A stretch of 5,860 nucleotides of DNA, from contig JACCQV010001056.1 in assembly GCA_013813945.1 (NCBI GenBank), positions 1-5,860 of the forward strand, read 5' to 3'. The position numbers and the translations under genes were made by a program. Origin of the DNA: Deltaproteobacteria bacterium. GTDB lineage: Bacteria > Myxococcota_A > Polyangia > Haliangiales > Haliangiaceae. This document shows, piece by piece, positions 1 to 5,860 of the stretch. The notes beneath the pieces are model-generated. The model did no database searches, was not told the DNA's origin, and saw only the letters and a program-made list of their open reading frames with translations. Numbering within the stretch: position 1 is the first letter of the stretch; every line of letters begins with the position of its first letter.

Positions 1-1
1 C

Positions 2-913
2 GCGCACCGCAGTCGGTTCTACGTCGCCGGCAACTCGGGTGAGCGCTACACGATCCGGATCACGAACCCGACCGCGAACCGGATCGAAGCGGTCGTGTCG
101 GTCGATGGGCTCGATGTGGTCGACGGCGAGGCCGGTGACCTCCGCAAGCGCGGCTACGTCGTCCCGCCCTACGGCGAGACGCGCATCGAGGGCTTCCGCA
201 CCTCGCACGAGGACGTCGCGACCTTCCGGTTCTCGTCGGTCAGCAACTCGTACGCAGGAAAGAAGGGCGTCGCACGCAACGTCGGTGTGATCGCGGTCGC
301 GCTGTTCGAGGAGCAGGTCGAAGTCCATCAGCAGCAGATCATCGTCAATGACAGCCCGAACTACCGGCAGCCGTACGACGAGGACGACATCGGCGACGGT
401 GGCGATTACTACGGTCCGCAAGCGAGCCGCGGCGCTGGCCGCGCAGCCAAGGACAAGAGCGTCGCCGCTCGCGAGCCCAGCCCCGCGAAGACCGCGAACA
501 CCCGCAGCGAATCGAAGAAGATGGCACCGAGTGCTGACCAGGCACCGGCCACCACGTCGGTCGCCCCCTCGCGCCCTGCATCACCCGCATCCGGTGGTAG
601 CGGTGGTGCGGCTCGGCGGTTCGACGACGGTGACTACCGCGACGTCGAGATGTCGCGCCCGCAGCCCAAGGAGCGTCCTGGCCTCGGTACCGAGTTCGGC
701 GAGCAGCGCTACTCGGCCGCGTCGTTCACCAAGTTCGTGCGCGCGCCGGGCCGCCCGATCGCGATCGCGGAGCTCCGCTACAACGACACCGCTGGCCTGA
801 TGGCACTCGGCATCCCCGTCGCCCCGATGCCCGACGAAGGCGAGATCATGACCCGCGAGACCGCGGATCCGTTCCCCGGCGACGGCCGGTTCGCGACGCC
901 CCCGGGCCGCTGA
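2..913 (+). CDS. Uncharacterised protein with a C-terminal conserved block, 5' end outside the window
   Basis: The frame is open from the left edge to a TGA at 911-913, giving 303 visible residues; the true start lies upstream. A GTG at 95 is internal, because the frame reads on upstream without a stop into similar protein sequence. Visible residues 1-115 alternate hydrophobic and polar residues like a beta-sandwich (RYTIRITNPTANRIEAVVSV, then a GYVVPPYGETRIEGF stretch and a FRFSSVSNSYAGKKG stretch). Residues from about 122 to 221 are low-complexity, rich in Ala, Pro, Ser, Arg and Lys, and likely disordered. A second ordered block follows, from GLGTEFGEQ at about 227 through AELRYNDTAGLMALGIPV to TRETADPFPGDGRF near the end. 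I have an unverified impression of uncharacterised proteins with these same two blocks in other proteobacteria, but I can name no function. Any signal peptide would be in the missing part. It converges on the SEC-C gene across a 129-bp gap. Confidence 0.83.
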   Translation, partial: AHRSRFYVAGNSGERYTIRITNPTANRIEAVVSVDGLDVVDGEAGDLRKRGYVVPPYGETRIEGFRTSHEDVATFRFSSVSNSYAGKKGVARNVGVIAVALFEEQVEVHQQQIIVNDSPNYRQPYDEDDIGDGGDYYGPQASRGAGRAAKDKSVAAREPSPAKTANTRSESKKMAPSADQAPATTSVAPSRPASPASGGSGGAARRFDDGDYRDVEMSRPQPKERPGLGTEFGEQRYSAASFTKFVRAPGRPIAIAELRYNDTAGLMALGIPVAPMPDEGEIMTRETADPFPGDGRFATPPGR

Positions 914-918
914 AGGGA

Positions 919-947
919 TGGAGAAAGGGGCCCGACCCCTTTCTCCA
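919..947. repeat. REP-like hairpin, copy 1
   Basis: The arms GAGAAAGGGG (921-930) and CCCCTTTCTC (936-945) are perfect reverse complements around the loop CCCGA. The flanking T919-A947 and G920-C946 pairs extend the stem to 12 bp. It begins 6 nt after the upstream stop codon. It has no real T-tract after the stem, so it is a poor intrinsic terminator alone. Its short G/C-run stem, tiny loop and near-identical neighbour are typical of repetitive extragenic palindromes (REPs), which are often mobilised by REP-associated tyrosine transposases. No such transposase is in the window, so that assignment is inferred. Confidence 0.75.
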
Positions 948-967
948 CAAGCGTTTCGCGTTTCGGC

Positions 968-992
968 GAGAAAGGGGCCGGACCCCTTTCTC
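968..992. repeat. REP-like hairpin, copy 2
   Basis: The arms GAGAAAGGGG (968-977) and CCCCTTTCTC (983-992) are identical to those of copy 1, with loop CCGGA instead of CCCGA. The 25-nt units therefore differ at one base, the middle of the loop, and stand in the same orientation, separated by 22 nt. Pairing does not extend beyond 10 bp because C967 faces A993. Full conservation of both arms, in a gap with no coding constraint, argues for a repeated element rather than chance. Confidence 0.75.
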
Positions 993-1018
993 AACGCCTC
1001 GTCAATCGACGGGGCGTT
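993..1018 (+). terminator. Terminator-like hairpin between convergent genes
   Basis: The arms AACGCCTCGTC (993-1003) and GACGGGGCGTT (1008-1018) form an 11-bp stem with one T-G wobble (999/1012) around the loop AATC. On the plus strand the stem runs into the T-rich stretch GTTTGTCGTTT, which suits a rho-independent terminator for the gene ending at 913. On the minus strand the stem lies 24 nt past the SEC-C stop but is followed by GAGAAAGGGG, with no U-tract, so it should be weaker in that direction. It abuts REP-like copy 2 directly. Confidence 0.6.
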
Positions 1019-1042
1019 TGTCGTTTCGGTGCGGGCTGACGC

Positions 1043-1663
1043 TCAGGCCGCTTCGCCGTGGCACTTCTTGTACTTCTTGCCCGAGCCGCAGGGGCACGGC
1101 TCGTTGCGGCCGACCTTGTCGTTCGCGACGATGGTCCCCTGCTGCTCGCCAGGCCGGCGACCTGACATCGCGGCATCGAAGGCTTCGATCACGACCTCGG
1201 TGGGCTTGATGATCGTGGTCGCAGTCTCGACGGTCATCGCCGCTTCCTTGACGTCCTCGGCGAGGAGCTCGGCGAGCTTGGCGTAGATGTGCGGCTGGGT
1301 CTCGACCAGGCGCGGTGCGACACGCTCGTGGACCGGCTTGTCGGCGAGGCCCTCGACGGATGCGAGCTGCTCGGTGACAACCTTGTCGGCCTCCGAGAGG
1401 TTCTGCCCGGTGAGCCGCGGCAGGGTTCCCTCTTGCCCGCGATCGAACATCGCCCAGATCAGCGTGGCGTAGAACACCGCTGCCTCGCCGACAGCGTCAC
1501 CGTGCTCGGTGCGGACCGCCGCCGCGTGTTGCAGCAAGAACGGCTGCTCCTTCTGGAGCCGCTGCGCGAGCTTGTTCATCGCCTTCTTGTCGCCGCGCTG
1601 ATCGAGGCGCGTGAAAGCGGTGATCGTTCGTTCGACATCCTCGGAGCTGACAACGTAGGCCAT
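1043..1663 (-). CDS. SEC-C motif zinc-binding protein
   Basis: This is a 206-residue protein ending in a SEC-C motif, the small zinc-binding module first described at the C-terminus of SecA. The segment RNEPCPCGSGKKYKKCHG supplies the ligands Cys190, Cys192, Cys201 and His202 in the canonical C-x-C-(x8)-C-H spacing. Residues 1 to about 180 are predominantly helical by eye, with charged amphipathic stretches, and I recognise no second domain. There is no signal peptide or membrane segment, so it should be cytoplasmic. In other proteins SEC-C modules contact partner proteins or ribosomes; the role here is unknown. The ATG at 1663 has a G-rich stretch (GGGGGAAGA, 1674-1682) about 10 nt upstream as a plausible but imperfect ribosome binding site. 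The gene begins 39 bp after the lipoprotein stop and is the last of the minus-strand cluster. Confidence 0.92.
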   Translation of the reverse strand: MAYVVSSEDVERTITAFTRLDQRGDKKAMNKLAQRLQKEQPFLLQHAAAVRTEHGDAVGEAAVFYATLIWAMFDRGQEGTLPRLTGQNLSEADKVVTEQLASVEGLADKPVHERVAPRLVETQPHIYAKLAELLAEDVKEAAMTVETATTIIKPTEVVIEAFDAAMSGRRPGEQQGTIVANDKVGRNEPCPCGSGKKYKKCHGEAA

Positions 1664-2994
1664 GACCGAGGGATCTTCCCCCGTGCGCGGTCTGCGTCAA
1701 GCTCAGCGGGCCAGGAGATCGACGCAACCGTCGTCCGCGGGGCACTGCCGTGGGTACGGAGTCGCATCCACGACGACCAGCGTGGCTCCGATCCACTCGG
1801 ACTTGAGGTGCTGCATCACCCGATCAGCGTTGGGTGACATGTTGACAGCCAGCCGTGGCAGCTCGGGACGGTCCTTGGCCTCGAGCACGACCTCGAGTCC
1901 CATCCCGCCGGCGACCTCCTCGCGAGTCACCGAGAGCACGAGACCCGGGTGGGGCCGGGCTGGATCGACCGGTTTGCCCGCGAGTGGATCCACGAGCCGG
2001 ACGGTGACGCAGCCCGGCGACTTGCACTTCGCCAGCGCGCCCATGTCCCAGCGGTCGATCCGGACCTCGACGGGAACGGGCTTGCGCTTCGCGAGGTGGT
2101 AAGTCCTCGCGTCCCAGTCGAGCCAGACGGAGTAGTCGCGGAAGAAGTCGAGGCCGAGGGTCCCGTCGATCTCGTGCTCGTTCCATCGCTGATCGCCATA
2201 CGGAACGAACGCCAGCTTCTCCGCGCTCGCGGCACCGACGTTGACCGGCCCGCCGACGCCGGCCGCGGTGATCCTCCTCGGAATCCCGACCTCGTCGATG
2301 ACGGCGGTCTGGACGTCTTGCCGTCCGAGCTTCGCCCGCTCCCACAGGCTCTCGCGCAGCTGGCTCGCGGCTGCGCCGAGATCGAGGTGCAGCGTGAATG
2401 GCTCCGCACCGATCGTGGCGCGCACGAGGCGGCGCGGAGTCGGGAGCACCTGCGCGTTGGGCACGCGCGATGGAAGGGTGTCGTACTTGATCGCGAACGC
2501 GTCGGGCGGCGGCTTGAAGGCCTTGACCGTCGTCAGGTACGCGAGCCCCTGATCGCGATCGAAGCCGAACACGAGGGAATCGGCGAGAATGTCCTTGCCG
2601 AGCATGCCGTAGATGCGGCGGCCGTTTGCATCGAGCGTGTTCGGCTTGACGATCATCGCGTCGCGGCGCTCGATGATCAGCGAGCCGAGCTCCAGAGCGA
2701 TCACCTCGGCGTAGAACCGCGGATGCTGCGTGTCATTCTCGTCGAGGCGGTGCGGGCCCTTGCGCGTGCGTAGGCTGATTTCCTTGACGAGCTGCTCGTC
2801 GATGATCGAGACGTTTGCATCCGGATCGATCGCGAACAGGTATGGGCCTCGCCCGTCAATCGTGACCGCCGTGATCAGCAGATCACTCTCGAGCGCGCCC
2901 ACGAGCGGGAACGCCCAGCGATCACCTGTGCCTCCCGCGAAGCCCGGCGGAGGTCCCGACGTGCAGGCGGCAAGCGCTGCCGCCACGACGGCGA

Positions 2995-4032
<1,038 letters not shown>

Positions 4033-4037
4033 GACAT

Positions 4038-4041
4038 TTTC

Positions 4042-4043
<2 letters not shown>
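4038..4043 (-). promoter_or_regulatory. Ribosome binding site of korB overlapping the korA stop codon
   Basis: On the minus strand the junction reads TAGGAAAATGTCATG. The korA stop TAG shares its AG with the Shine-Dalgarno-like AGGAAA, and the korB ATG follows 5 nt after it (7 nt after AGGA). This arrangement supports the ATG at 4032 as the korB start and suggests translational coupling that keeps the two subunits in balance. Confidence 0.75.

Positions 4044-5860
<1,817 letters not shown>

Larger units (their letters stand above)
951..1029 (+). repeat. 16-nt imperfect direct repeat flanking the second and third hairpins
   Basis: GCGTTTCGCGTTTCGG at 951-966 and GCGTTTGTCGTTTCGG at 1014-1029 match at 14 of 16 positions, 63 bp apart. 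The first copy itself contains GCGTTTC twice in tandem (951-957 and 958-964). The first copy follows hairpin 1 by a few bases. The second overlaps the right arm of the terminator-like hairpin and supplies its T-rich tail. This could reflect local duplication of a T-rich hairpin tail. The repeat is short, so chance similarity cannot be excluded. Confidence 0.45.

Noticed and set aside
919..1018. Repeated hairpins considered as a tiny CRISPR array or an attachment site.
   Set aside because: There are only two identical units with a 22-nt, internally repetitive spacer, and no cas or integrase gene. A REP-like pair plus a terminator explains the structure better.
918..1286. A 122-codon plus-strand frame starting right after the first gene.
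   Set aside because: It would translate through both REP-like hairpins and the terminator-like stem and then overlap the SEC-C gene antisense.
1289..1837. A 182-codon plus-strand frame antisense to the SEC-C gene.
   Set aside because: It covers the SEC-C coding region, whose reading is certain from the C-x-C...C-H motif, has no recognisable domain, and runs across the gap into the next gene's end.
1949..2773. A 274-codon plus-strand frame antisense to the lipoprotein gene.
   Set aside because: The opposite strand shows a signal peptide with lipobox and two lobes with matching motifs; this frame shows only high-GC composition.

Overview
The window is G+C-rich (about two thirds by eye) and densely coded, with short gaps and 34-bp and 9-nt gene junctions. 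Codon choice strongly avoids TTA, CTA and TCA. A lipid-anchored tandem pepsin-like protein, a small SEC-C protein and a KorAB-type 2-oxoacid:ferredoxin oxidoreductase fit a high-GC deltaproteobacterium in the broad sense, most likely Myxococcota. This is inferred from style and gene content; no rRNA or other marker gene is present.

Layout: (1) Positions 2-913, plus strand: the 3' part of a gene for an uncharacterised protein, with two conserved-looking blocks joined by a disordered linker of about 100 residues. (2) Positions 914-1042: a gap between convergent genes that is packed with structure. It holds two near-identical REP-like hairpins, a 16-nt imperfect direct repeat and an 11-bp terminator-like hairpin. 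(3) Positions 1043-5860, minus strand: four closely spaced genes read right to left. These are korA (alpha subunit fused to the gamma domain, N-terminus beyond the window edge), korB, a lipoprotein with two retropepsin-like lobes, and a SEC-C zinc-finger protein.

KorA and KorB together form a thiamine diphosphate and [4Fe-4S] enzyme. It interconverts a 2-oxoacid (probably 2-oxoglutarate) plus CoA with acyl-CoA plus CO2, using ferredoxin as electron carrier. The lipoprotein start lies inside the korB 3' end, and the SEC-C gene follows 39 bp later, so the four genes could share one transcript. Nothing in the sequence links the two downstream proteins functionally to the enzyme.

I see no convincing new defence, mobile or RNA-based system. 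The points most worth a second look are the hairpin cluster and the double-lobed aspartic-protease-like lipoprotein, whose first lobe has lost the canonical active-site sequence.
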